15,302 nucleotides of DNA, taken from assembly GCA_943325485.2 (NCBI GenBank), contig CALPPP020000014.1, positions 1 through 15,302 of the forward strand, read 5' to 3'. This DNA comes from Rickettsia typhi. GTDB lineage: Bacteria > Pseudomonadota > Gammaproteobacteria > Burkholderiales > Burkholderiaceae_C. Both the position numbers and the translations under genes were made by a program. Below the pieces are notes generated by a model. The model did not search any database, was not told the origin of the DNA, and worked only from the letters and a program-made list of their open reading frames with translations. Below are positions 1 to 8,118 of the stretch, piece after piece; positions within the stretch are counted from its first letter, which is position 1, and every line of letters starts with the position of its first letter.

Positions 1-647
1 CCGGCGGCGGATTGTCTGTTGACCGTCTTCGAGAAGCTTACAGCAAAGGCTGCTTTCCTTGGTTCAGCGAAGGTCAACCCGTGCTCTGGTGGAGTCCTGA
101 CCCTCGAATGGTTTTGCAGGTTGCGCATTTCCGCTTCCACCGTTCCCTTCGGCAGTGGATGAAACAGCAAAAAAATTGGGAAATCCGTATCGATACGTCT
201 TTTGATGCGGTCATCGAACACTGCGCCCGTGCACCTCGCCCTGGGCAAAACGGCACATGGATCGTGGCCGATATGGTCAACGCATACAAGGCCTTGCATA
301 AGGCAGGCTTGGCCCACAGCGTGGAGACTTGGATCGATGGCCAGCTTATGGGGGGGCTTTACTGTGTCAGCATAGGACACGCCGTGTTTGGTGAATCCAT
401 GTTCAGCTTGGTCCCCAACAGCTCCAAAATCGCTTTGGCCGCTTTGGTGGCCTTTTGCAAAGTGAACCAAGTCAGCAAGGTGGACTGCCAACAAAACACC
501 CCCCACTTGTCTTTGATGGGCGGCGGCGAGGTACCGCGAAGTCAGTTCCTTGACCATATCCTGCTGGCCCAAACCCTCCCCCCTTTGCGCTGGCATTTTG
601 ACCCTTTATACTGGGCTGAACTCACCACTCTTAACGCTTTGCCGTGA
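1..647 (+). CDS. aat: Leucyl/phenylalanyl-tRNA--protein transferase, 5'-truncated by the window edge
   Basis: This enzyme moves Leu or Phe from aminoacyl-tRNA onto proteins with N-terminal Arg or Lys, marking them for ClpS/ClpAP degradation in the cytoplasm. The open frame runs in from the window edge; the first whole codon is at position 3 and reads [13 protein letters not shown]. In the family this is the Gly-rich segment, usually GLLAAGGDLS, which lies some 20-30 residues after the true start. The TTG at position 12 is therefore probably not the start. Family landmarks include [23 protein letters not shown] and FGESMFS...SK. About 214 residues are visible; the E. coli protein has 234. The stop overlaps the start of bpt by GTGA, so the two are probably co-translated. 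Identification is from motifs and the bpt neighbour. Confidence 0.95.
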   Translation, partial: GGGLSVDRLREAYSKGCFPWFSEGQPVLWWSPDPRMVLQVAHFRFHRSLRQWMKQQKNWEIRIDTSFDAVIEHCARAPRPGQNGTWIVADMVNAYKALHKAGLAHSVETWIDGQLMGGLYCVSIGHAVFGESMFSLVPNSSKIALAALVAFCKVNQVSKVDCQQNTPHLSLMGGGEVPRSQFLDHILLAQTLPPLRWHFDPLYWAELTTLNALP

Positions 648-1378
648 CACACCTCAAGGATTTGCCGCTTCAATCGTTGCAGTTTTATGCAACAGCGCCC
701 TACCCTTGCAGTTACTTACCCGATCGACAAGCAAGGTCACAGGTCGCCACCCCCAGCCACCTGATCCACAACGACACCTACTCTGAATTGGTTGCTAAAG
801 GCTTTCGCCGAAGCGGCATGTTCACTTATCGACCCTATTGCGATGGCTGCCGCGCCTGTGTGCCTCTGCGCGTCAAGGTCAATGAATTCAAACCCACACG
901 CAGTCAGCGCAGAGCTCTCAAGCAACACGAGGATTTGGAGTCGCGTATTTCAAAATTGGTTTATGCCCCCGAGCACTACCAGTTGTACCTTGCTTACCAA
1001 AATGGCCGCCACGCTGGCGGCGGCATGGACCAAGACAGTGTCGAACAGTACACCCAGTTTTTGCTTCAAAGCAGAGTGAACTCACGTTTGGTAGAGTTTC
1101 GCAGCCTCGACGCTGCGACGCCCGATGGGGACCTGCGCATGGTGTCTATTCTGGATGTGCTCAACGACGGACTGTCTGCGGTCTACACCTTTTATGACCC
1201 CTTGGCTGCCAAAGGATTGGGCACCTATTGCATTTTTTGGCAAATTGAACAAGCCCGCGAGCTTGGCTTGCCTTATGTCTATTTGGGCTATTGGATCGGT
1301 CAAAGTTCGAAGATGAACTACAAGGCTCAGTTTGGCCCTCACCAAATTCTGACTGAAGGCGAATGGGAAGACGTCTGA
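644..1378 (+). CDS. bpt: Aspartate/glutamate leucyltransferase (bacterial R-transferase homologue)
   Basis: Bpt transfers Leu from Leu-tRNA to proteins with N-terminal Asp or Glu, extending the N-degron pathway to acidic residues. The 244-residue length matches the family. The N-terminal domain holds the conserved Cys cluster: [10 protein letters not shown] (Cys22) and [13 protein letters not shown] (Cys66, 69, 72). The C-terminal GNAT-like half contains the conserved stretches [13 protein letters not shown] and [10 protein letters not shown]. The start is GTG at 644, inside the last codons of aat (GTGA overlap), and nothing upstream in frame serves better. The aat-bpt pair is a common proteobacterial arrangement, giving the cell both branches of the Leu-based N-degron pathway. 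These proteins are often annotated as arginyl-tRNA transferase (ate), but bacterial members of this length are leucyltransferases. Confidence 0.95.
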   Translation: MTHLKDLPLQSLQFYATAPYPCSYLPDRQARSQVATPSHLIHNDTYSELVAKGFRRSGMFTYRPYCDGCRACVPLRVKVNEFKPTRSQRRALKQHEDLESRISKLVYAPEHYQLYLAYQNGRHAGGGMDQDSVEQYTQFLLQSRVNSRLVEFRSLDAATPDGDLRMVSILDVLNDGLSAVYTFYDPLAAKGLGTYCIFWQIEQARELGLPYVYLGYWIGQSSKMNYKAQFGPHQILTEGEWEDV

Positions 1379-1401
1379 AACCGCTCTTGTAAGATATCGC
1401 C

Positions 1402-2184
1402 ATGCGAAAAGTACCAGCAGGCCACGCCCCCTCCCCCTCGATTCAAGTTTTAGAACGTATGTTCTCCCTGATGGACGTATTGGCGGCCAAGGAAGGTTCA
1501 GCGACTTTGAAGGAAATCAGCGAAAAAACGGGCTTGCATCCTTCCACAACACACCGCATCTTGAATGATTTGGTGCTGGGGCGCTATGTTGACCGCCCCG
1601 AGTCAGGGCACTACCGACTGGGTATGCGCTTGCTTGAGTTAGGCAACTACGTCAAAGCGCGTCTCAATGTCCGAGATGTGGCGCTAGAACCCATGCAAGA
1701 TTTGCATCAACTCACCCAACAACCGGTGAACCTCAGTGTTCGTCAAGGTGACGAGATTGTCTACATCGAACGCGCCTACAGCGAGCGTTCAGGCATGCAA
1801 GTGGTGCGCGCCATTGGTGGCAGAGCGCCTTTGCACTTGACCTCGGTTGGTAAATTGTTTTTAGCCGCCGACGACAACGTGCGAGTTCGCGCCTATGCCA
1901 ACCGCACCGGCTTGCCAGGGCATACACGCAACAGCATTACCCAGTTAGCAGCTCTGGAAAAAGAGATTGCCAAATCTCGCCAGTCAGGCGTTGCAAGTGA
2001 TAACGAAGAGCTTGAATTAGGTGTGCGGTGTATGGCCGCAGGTATCTACGATGACCAAGGAAAGCTGATTGCCGGATTGTCAATATCAGCGCCTGCAGAC
2101 CGCCTAGATGAATCGTGGCTGCCTAAATTACAGGACACCGCTCTTCAAATTTCCCTGCAACTAGGCCACCCCACCAAAAATTAA
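1402..2184 (+). CDS. IclR-family transcriptional regulator
   Basis: A 260-residue DNA-binding regulator. The N-terminal winged helix-turn-helix spans roughly residues 14-75, with the recognition region EISEKTGLHPSTTHRIL at about 38-54 and the wing ending in YRLG. The IclR effector (GAF-like) domain follows from about residue 90, with the hallmark SVGKLFLA (148-155), GVASDNEEL (196-204) and CMAAGIYD (210-217). Such proteins are usually dimers or tetramers that bind small organic acids. No catabolic gene lies beside it, so the target cannot be inferred here. It begins 23 bases after bpt with only a weak ribosome site and may be co-transcribed with aat-bpt or use a promoter inside bpt. Its stop overlaps that of the convergent pbpG, with no terminator hairpin between them. 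Confidence 0.93.
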   Translation: MRKVPAGHAPSPSIQVLERMFSLMDVLAAKEGSATLKEISEKTGLHPSTTHRILNDLVLGRYVDRPESGHYRLGMRLLELGNYVKARLNVRDVALEPMQDLHQLTQQPVNLSVRQGDEIVYIERAYSERSGMQVVRAIGGRAPLHLTSVGKLFLAADDNVRVRAYANRTGLPGHTRNSITQLAALEKEIAKSRQSGVASDNEELELGVRCMAAGIYDDQGKLIAGLSISAPADRLDESWLPKLQDTALQISLQLGHPTKN

Positions 2185-3140
2185 GAAGCCAGTGACTGGC
2201 GAGTTTCTAGCCAGCGCCGAACGCGCTCTGCATCTGCGGTACGGCTGAACTTGCCTGCAGAGTCTAAAAAGATCATGATCAATTTACGACCAGCCACCTT
2301 GGCTTGCATCACCAAGCACTGACCCGCCTCGGAGATGTAGCCCGTTTTTTGCAAGTCAATATCCCAATTGGGGTTGGAGACCAATCGATTGGTAGAGTGG
2401 TATTTCAAAGTTTTACGACCTACTTCGACTTGGAAACCATTAGAAGTCGATAACTCACGCAAGGTGGGGTCATTCGCGGCAAAGGCCACCAAGGTCGCCA
2501 AATCTTTGGCGCTTGATTGATTGCGGCTTGATAAACCTGTGGGCTCAGCGTAGCGGGTGTCTCGCATTCCCAGTTGCGCAGCTTTGGCGTTCATTTGCGC
2601 AATGAATGCATCAATTCCTGCGGGGTAGGTGCGACCCAGGGCATGGGCCGCACGGTTTTCACTCGACATCAGTGCCAAATGCAGCAACTCGCCACGCGTC
2701 AAGGTGGTGCCTGGGCGCAACCGAGATCCGCTGCCCTTTTCGGTATCTATGTCATCTACCGAAATCGTGATGGACTCGTCCATATCGAGATTGGCTTCGC
2801 GCACAACCAAAGCAGTCATCAACTTGGTGATGGAGGCAATAGGCAAAATAGCTTGGTCATTTTTGCTGAGCAACACTTCCTGCGTGTCTTGGTCTATCAC
2901 GTAGGCCACGCTGGACTTCAGCGCAATTTGATCGTCACTGACAGAATGCAAGCCGGCCAGTTTGCCAAACGAAGGGCGAGGAGGAATCGCCTTTTGCACA
3001 CGCACCTTTTTTTTGACAACGGCGACCGTTTTTGTTTTCAGTTTTTTCTTGGCGGTTTGCGCCTGCGAAGCAGGTGCCCAAGCCATCAATGCCGCAACGC
3101 AAAGCGCAAGTAATATACGTGAGTTCATACTTTTCAACAT
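2181..3140 (-). CDS. pbpG: D-alanyl-D-alanine endopeptidase, PBP7/PbpG type (peptidase S11)
   Basis: A periplasmic low-molecular-weight penicillin-binding protein that cleaves D-Ala-meso-DAP cross-bridges in peptidoglycan. The 319 residues start with a signal peptide (hydrophobic core about 9-22, ending ASQAQ), followed by a very Lys-rich linker at about 31-50. The three serine-protease motifs are present: SITK (Ser103, Lys106), SEN (160-162) and KTG (265-267). There is no long C-terminal domain, which favours the PbpG endopeptidase over the DacA/DacC carboxypeptidases. The start could be ATG at 3140 or ATG at 3128 (MNSRILL); both leave the signal peptide intact and neither has a strong ribosome site. 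The gene has its own predicted promoter between itself and leuA, so it is probably a separate transcription unit. Confidence 0.92.
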   Translation of the reverse strand: MLKSMNSRILLALCVAALMAWAPASQAQTAKKKLKTKTVAVVKKKVRVQKAIPPRPSFGKLAGLHSVSDDQIALKSSVAYVIDQDTQEVLLSKNDQAILPIASITKLMTALVVREANLDMDESITISVDDIDTEKGSGSRLRPGTTLTRGELLHLALMSSENRAAHALGRTYPAGIDAFIAQMNAKAAQLGMRDTRYAEPTGLSSRNQSSAKDLATLVAFAANDPTLRELSTSNGFQVEVGRKTLKYHSTNRLVSNPNWDIDLQKTGYISEAGQCLVMQAKVAGRKLIMIFLDSAGKFSRTADAERVRRWLETRQSLAS

Positions 3141-3173
3141 GGTGTCCCATTGAAGGCCTCGAACAGCCTTGAT

Positions 3174-3207
3174 GCACTAGTGTAGTGCGATTTAAAAATA
3201 CACGCAA
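3174..3207 (-). promoter_or_regulatory. Predicted sigma-70 promoter of pbpG with overlapping inverted repeat
   Basis: Reading the minus strand, TTGCGT (3207-3202) and TACACT (3184-3179) are separated by 17 bases, a good sigma-70 arrangement about 40 bases upstream of pbpG. The -10 element lies inside the inverted repeat GCACTA-gtg-TAGTGC (3174-3188), which could be an operator. The -35 element lies inside one arm of the hairpin that follows leuA. This is a prediction from consensus matching only. Confidence 0.4.
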
Positions 3208-3232
3208 GATCAAAGACTTGCGTGTATTTTTT
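3194..3232. terminator. Perfect 15-bp hairpin, probably a bidirectional terminator after leuA
   Basis: The arms AAAAATACACGCAAG (3194-3208) and CTTGCGTGTATTTTT (3217-3231) are perfectly complementary around an 8-base loop. Read on the minus strand it sits about 53 bases past the leuA stop codon and ends in a U-rich arm, fitting the 3' end of the ilv-leu transcript. It is equally good on the plus strand, where the T-run reaches six. The arms are AU-rich at the base and GC-containing near the loop. Confidence 0.8.
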
Positions 3233-3284
3233 CAGGTAACCAAGAGGCCTTGCTTTCGTAAAATGTCAAAGACAACTTGATGAT

Positions 3285-4823
3285 CTAACCTTGCGCAGCT
3301 ACGCGTTCAGCTTTACTCTGCAATTTGTTCAGCGCACTTAAGTATGCTTTTGCAGAGGCGACCACGATATCAGGGTCAGCCCCTACACCATTGACAATTC
3401 GTCCGTTGTTTTGAAGCCTCACCGTTACTTCACCTTGGCTCTCGGTTGAGCCGCTGATCGCATTCACAGAGTAAAGCACCATCTCTGCCCCGCTTTGAAC
3501 ATGCTTTTCGATGGCCTTCAAGGAAGCATCCACAGGGCCATTGCCGTGCGCTTCACAAGCGATCTCTTTGCCTTGGTCGGTAATCACTATAGAGGCAAAA
3601 GGCATCTCCCCTGTTTCACTGTGTTGCGACAACTTCACAAATGAAAACACATCGTTGTCATGCGAGATACTTTCTTCGCTGACCAAGGCCAAAATATCCT
3701 CATCGAAGATTTCACTTTTTCGATCTGCCAATTCTTTGAAGCGACCAAAAGCTGCATTGGTTTCGGCTTCGCTGTCGAGTTCCACGCCCAAATCTTGCAA
3801 GCGTTGTTTGAAAGCATTTCGACCGCTTAGCTTTCCCAAGACGATTTTGTTGGAACCCCAACCCACATCTTCTGCGCGCATGATTTCATAGGTGTCACGG
3901 GCCTTCAAAACCCCATCTTGGTGAATGCCTGAGGCATGGGCAAAGGCATTGGCCCCCACCACTGCTTTGTTAGGTTGAACCACAAAACCCGTGGTTTGAC
4001 TCACCATACGGCTTGCAGCCAAGATGTGTTTGGTGTCAATGCCAAGTTCCAAGCCGAAATAGTCTTTGCGGGTTTTAACGGCCATGACAATTTCTTCCAA
4101 GGAGCAATTGCCTGCCCTCTCCCCTAGACCATTGATGGTGCACTCAACTTGCCGAGCACCTCCAATTTGCACGCCCGCCAAGGAATTGGCAACCGCCATC
4201 CCTAAGTCGTTGTGGCAATGCACCGACCAAATGGCTTTGTCGGAATTCGGTATGCGCTCTCTGAGGGTCTTGATAAACAAACCGTACAACTCGGGAACTG
4301 CGTAGCCAACGGTGTCTGGCACATTGATGGTGGTTGCTCCCTCAGCAATGACCGCTTCCAATATGCGACATAAAAAATCCATATCGCTTCGGTAGCCGTC
4401 TTCTGGACTGAACTCCACATCCGCCACCAAATTGCGGGCAAACCGAACAGACTGTTTGGCTTGCTCAAACACTTGGTCTGGCGTCATACGGAGCTTCTTT
4501 TCCATATGCAAGGCAGATGTTGCAATGAAGGTATGAATACGCGACTGTTTTGCACCCTTCAGTGCTTCAGCGGCACGGGAAATGTCTCGGTCGTTCGCGC
4601 GCGACAAAGAACAGACGGTGGACTCGGTGATAGCGTTGGCAATGGCCTTGACCGCTTCGAAATCGCCATCTGAACTGGCGGCAAAACCCGCTTCAATCAC
4701 ATCGACCCGCAAACGCTCGAGTTGCCGGGCGATACGCAGTTTTTCATCGCGCGTCATCGAGGCGCCAGGGGATTGCTCCCCATCACGCAAAGTGGTGTCA
4801 AAAATAATCAATTTACCAGCCAT
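3285..4823 (-). CDS. leuA: 2-isopropylmalate synthase
   Basis: Catalyses the first committed step of leucine synthesis: acetyl-CoA plus 2-ketoisovalerate to 2-isopropylmalate. The 512 residues match the long bacterial form. The N-terminal TIM barrel opens with [15 protein letters not shown] (8-22; Arg13 and Asp14 are catalytic/metal-binding). Metal ligands His202 and His204 are in [10 protein letters not shown], and [14 protein letters not shown] holds the Asn ligand at about 239. The C-terminal part (about 390-500) is the LeuA allosteric domain that binds leucine, so feedback inhibition is expected. The start is supported by AGGAG at 4835-4831, seven bases upstream. It is the last gene of the ilvB-ilvN-ilvC-psd-pssA-leuA series, but a leucine-rich leader ORF and terminator hairpin precede it, so it is probably also controlled separately by attenuation. 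Confidence 0.97.
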   Translation of the reverse strand: MAGKLIIFDTTLRDGEQSPGASMTRDEKLRIARQLERLRVDVIEAGFAASSDGDFEAVKAIANAITESTVCSLSRANDRDISRAAEALKGAKQSRIHTFIATSALHMEKKLRMTPDQVFEQAKQSVRFARNLVADVEFSPEDGYRSDMDFLCRILEAVIAEGATTINVPDTVGYAVPELYGLFIKTLRERIPNSDKAIWSVHCHNDLGMAVANSLAGVQIGGARQVECTINGLGERAGNCSLEEIVMAVKTRKDYFGLELGIDTKHILAASRMVSQTTGFVVQPNKAVVGANAFAHASGIHQDGVLKARDTYEIMRAEDVGWGSNKIVLGKLSGRNAFKQRLQDLGVELDSEAETNAAFGRFKELADRKSEIFDEDILALVSEESISHDNDVFSFVKLSQHSETGEMPFASIVITDQGKEIACEAHGNGPVDASLKAIEKHVQSGAEMVLYSVNAISGSTESQGEVTVRLQNNGRIVNGVGADPDIVVASAKAYLSALNKLQSKAERVAAQG

Positions 4824-4875
4824 TTTTAAGCTCCTGAAAATTCAATCTTCCAATGCCAACCGGTGCGCCCCAATG

Positions 4876-4908
4876 AAAAAGGCCCGGTGCGGTAAGCAAA
4901 CGGGCCTT
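4876..4908 (-). terminator. Attenuator terminator upstream of leuA
   Basis: On the minus strand AAGGCCCG (4908-4901) pairs with CGGGCCTT (4886-4879), eight base pairs around a 14-base loop, followed directly by a run of U (4880-4876). This is a textbook intrinsic terminator, but it ends about 50 bases before the leuA start and just after a leucine-rich leader ORF. Its 5' arm (GGCCCGUUUG, 4906-4897) can instead pair with CAAGGGCU (4945-4938) inside the leader ORF, giving a plausible antiterminator. It may also terminate transcripts arriving from pssA. Confidence 0.75.
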
Positions 4909-4927
4909 GGGGAAAATTGCGCAAACG

Positions 4928-4981
4928 CTACTGATCCAGCCCTTGAAAGCTTTGAAGCAGTAGCAGAAGTGCAATATTCAT
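4928..4981 (-). CDS. leuL: Leu operon leader peptide (attenuation control ORF)
   Basis: A 17-codon ORF reading MNIALLLLLQSFQGLDQ and ending in TAG. It has five consecutive leucine codons (CTT CTG CTA CTG CTT, 4969-4955) and a sixth later. It lies between pssA and leuA and is followed after about 20 bases by an intrinsic terminator. In enterobacterial leu operons such a peptide senses charged tRNA-Leu: ribosome stalling at the Leu codons prevents terminator formation. The Leu-codon stretch (GCTACTG, 4964-4958) is perfectly complementary to CAGTAGC over the stop codon (4933-4927), giving the expected 1:2 pairing. There is no clear ribosome site; a predicted promoter places the transcript start at the ATG itself, so translation may be leaderless. 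The name is assigned by function and position, not sequence homology. Confidence 0.8.
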   Translation of the reverse strand: MNIALLLLLQSFQGLDQ

Positions 4982-4987
4982 AATTGA

Positions 4988-5017
4988 AATGTATCACAGG
5001 CTTACCAACAGGAACAA
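4988..5017 (-). promoter_or_regulatory. Predicted promoter for the leuL-leuA transcript
   Basis: On the minus strand TTGTTC (5017-5012) and an extended -10, TGATACATT with hexamer TACATT (4993-4988), are 18 bases apart. The expected transcription start, seven bases further on, is at or next to the A of the leader-peptide ATG (4981). It lies just after the pssA stop codon. Supported by consensus matching and by the position of the leader only. Confidence 0.45.
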
Positions 5018-5032
5018 CACCGGGGTTGTAAC

Positions 5033-5839
5033 TCAGTGCAAACCCTTTTCATCAGGCTCTTCCGTGGAAGTGCTGATGACGCTGGTAGGCAGGCCCTTGT
5101 ATTTTCGCCATGCATAAACCACGTAACCGCTTATTCCATAGAAAAGGAACAGGCTGAAAAGTACTGTTGGTGGATGAATATTGATCAGTGCGATAACCAG
5201 TGCGATTGAAACGATGACTGCAAAAGGAACACTTTTGCGCATTTGGAAATCTTTAAAGCTGTAAAAAGGCACATTGCTGACCATGGTCAAACCTGCATAA
5301 AGACAAACCACAAACATCAGCCAACGGTTGTCTAAAGGGGGAAAACCAAGATCGGTCATCAGCCAAATAAAGCCCATCACCAAGGCAGCTGCCGCTGGAG
5401 AAGGCAAGCCTTGGAAAAACCGTTTGTCGACCGCCGTGGTGTTGACATTAAAGCGTGCCAAGCGCAAAGCAGCACAGGCACAGAAAACAAAGGCCGCAAA
5501 CCAACCCCAGCGCCCCAAGTCTTTCAATGCCCACTGGTAGGTGATGAGTGCGGGCGCAGCCCCAAATGAAACCATGTCTGCCAAGGAGTCCATTTGAGCG
5601 CCGAATTCTGTTTGGGTATTGGTCATTCGAGCAACACGTCCGTCCAAACTGTCCAGCACGATAGAGCAAAAAATAGCAATGGCAGAGGCCTCAAAGAAAC
5701 CATTCATGGCCATCACAATGGCATAGAACCCACCAAACAAAGCAGCCAAAGTGAAAAGGTTGGGCAATACATAAATGCCCTTGCGCAAGGGGCTGCGAAC
5801 TTGTCCGTCGATAAGGTCTTCAGAATCTGGCGTTGACAT
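5033..5839 (-). CDS. pssA: CDP-diacylglycerol--serine O-phosphatidyltransferase
   Basis: Makes phosphatidylserine from CDP-diacylglycerol and serine at the inner membrane, the substrate of the adjacent psd product. The CDP-alcohol phosphotransferase signature is intact: Asp66-Gly67-x2-Ala70-Arg71, Gly80, Asp84, Asp88 (within LDGRVAR...FGAQMDSLAD). Several hydrophobic segments between about residues 26 and 245 mark it as a multi-pass type II enzyme, unlike the peripheral E. coli PssA. I place the start at ATG 5839 (MSTPDSEDL, 268 residues), four bases after the psd stop. An in-frame ATG at 5911 would add 24 unfamiliar residues lying wholly inside psd. There is no obvious ribosome site, so translational coupling to psd is likely. 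Confidence 0.95.
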   Translation of the reverse strand: MSTPDSEDLIDGQVRSPLRKGIYVLPNLFTLAALFGGFYAIVMAMNGFFEASAIAIFCSIVLDSLDGRVARMTNTQTEFGAQMDSLADMVSFGAAPALITYQWALKDLGRWGWFAAFVFCACAALRLARFNVNTTAVDKRFFQGLPSPAAAALVMGFIWLMTDLGFPPLDNRWLMFVVCLYAGLTMVSNVPFYSFKDFQMRKSVPFAVIVSIALVIALINIHPPTVLFSLFLFYGISGYVVYAWRKYKGLPTSVISTSTEEPDEKGLH

Positions 5840-5843
5840 GGGC

Positions 5844-6496
5844 TTACAGGGTTGCCAGCACAGTGGTGGTGGCGCTGACTTTATCGCCGGGCGCAACCTT
5901 GGGAATGGCACTCAGTGGCAAATAGACATCCACACGAGAGCCAAAGCGGATGAAGCCATAGCGCTCGCCTTTGGCCAGCACATCTGAAGAATGTACATAA
6001 CAAAGAATGCGTCTGGCAATCAAACCCGCAACTTGAACCAAGGTAACCACATGCTGTTGCCCATTCACGGTGGCGTCAATCACAACCGCATTGCGCTCAT
6101 TCTCCGACGATGCTTTATCGAGATCAGCATTCACGAACAGGCCAGGGAAATATTGAACAGCACGAACAACACCATCCACGCTGGCACGGTTGCTGTGAAC
6201 ATTGAAAACATTCATGAAAACGCTGATGAGCAATGCATCTCGATCAGCATAGGGGTCACGCACTTTTTCAATCTTGACGATACGTCCATCCGCTGGCGAG
6301 AGCACAGCGTTGGCTTGGTCAGGTACAGGACGAGGTGGATCGCGAAAAAACTGCAGCACAAACACCAAGATCACATAAAAAGGCAAGGAAGCAAGGCCAA
6401 AGCCCCACAGCATGGTCGCCAACAGGCTCAGCACCAGTGCCAAGCCTATGAACGGCCATCCTTCACGCGCCAACAGAGGATGCGGGTAATGGCTCA

Positions 6497-6497
<1 letters not shown>
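5844..6497 (-). CDS. psd: Phosphatidylserine decarboxylase proenzyme (short form)
   Basis: Converts phosphatidylserine to phosphatidylethanolamine at the inner membrane. The 217-residue length fits the short (about 215-residue) class rather than the 320-residue E. coli type. An N-terminal hydrophobic region (about 14-50) anchors it. SPADG (67-71, Asp70) and NVHSNR (His101) match the catalytic Asp and His, and RFGSRVD (185-190) contains the Gly186-Ser187 bond where self-cleavage makes the pyruvoyl group. The ATG overlaps the ilvC stop by one base (TGATG), so it is translationally coupled to an amino-acid synthesis gene. pssA follows after four bases, so the two steps from CDP-diacylglycerol to phosphatidylethanolamine are encoded together. 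Confidence 0.96.
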
Positions 6498-7537
<1,040 letters not shown>

Positions 7538-8029
7538 TTAAACACGCAAAACGCGCTCACCGCGGCCAATGCCGCAAGCGCCAGTGCGCACAGTTTCCAA
7601 AATAGCGCTGTGTTCGATAGCCTCAAGAAAAGCATCGTTTTTGGCCACATCGCCAGTCAGTTCAATGGTGTAACTTTTGTCTGTCACATCAATCACACGG
7701 CCACGAAAAATATCGGCCATGCGTTTCATTTCTTCGCGCTCTTTGCCCACCGCACGCACTTTGACCATCATCAATTCACGTTCGGTGTAAGCGCCTTCAG
7801 TCAGGTCAACCACCTTGACCACTTCGATCAGGCGGTTCAAGTGCTTGGTGATTTGCTCGATCACATCATCCGAGCCAGAAGTTTGCAACGTGATACGCGA
7901 CAAACTCGGATCTTCAGTGGGGGCTACAGTCAAGGATTCGATGTTGTAGCCGCGAGCAGAGAACAAGCCCACCACCCTGGACAAGGCGCCAGGTTCGTTT
8001 TCAATCAGTACTGCAATGATATGTTTCAT
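7538..8029 (-). CDS. ilvN: Acetolactate synthase, small regulatory subunit
   Basis: The regulatory partner of IlvB; it raises activity and confers valine feedback inhibition. The 163-residue length equals that of E. coli IlvH. The N-terminal ACT domain starts KHIIAVLIENEPGALSRVVGLF, where Asn11 and Gly14 correspond to the valine-site residues; the second domain begins at about residue 78. I choose ATG 8029 because it fits the family N-terminus and has AGGGA six bases upstream; an ATG seven codons earlier (8050) would place that ribosome site inside the gene. It lies 89 bases after ilvB and 24 before ilvC. It could equally be named ilvH. Confidence 0.97.
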   Translation of the reverse strand: MKHIIAVLIENEPGALSRVVGLFSARGYNIESLTVAPTEDPSLSRITLQTSGSDDVIEQITKHLNRLIEVVKVVDLTEGAYTERELMMVKVRAVGKEREEMKRMADIFRGRVIDVTDKSYTIELTGDVAKNDAFLEAIEHSAILETVRTGACGIGRGERVLRV

Positions 8030-8056
8030 AAGGGATCCCTCTTTTCGCAACCCTCC

Positions 8057-8078
8057 CCCACGAGCGGTAACCCGTGGG
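8057..8078 (-). other. Hairpin in the ilvB-ilvN spacer
   Basis: CCCACG and CGTGGG form a six-pair stem, with two further GG/CC pairs around a TAA loop and a small bulge, in the 89-base gap between ilvB and ilvN. No U-run follows, so it is not an intrinsic terminator. It may stabilise or process the mRNA to set the subunit ratio; that role is a guess. Confidence 0.4.
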
Positions 8079-8118
8079 CTTGGTTGTCAATAGATTCGTC
8101 TGAGAAAAATTAAAAGGG

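Noticed and set aside
5840..5911. Longer N-termini for pssA (start 5911), ilvN (8050), glnB (13301) and the LOG gene (12232)
   Set aside because: The added residues do not fit the families, overlap neighbouring genes or include the ribosome-binding site; the internal ATGs fit spacing and homologue starts better.
8085..8090. A perfect TTGACA on the minus strand between ilvB and ilvN, as a possible internal promoter
   Set aside because: The bases 16-18 downstream are GC-rich (CCGCTC region) with no -10-like hexamer.
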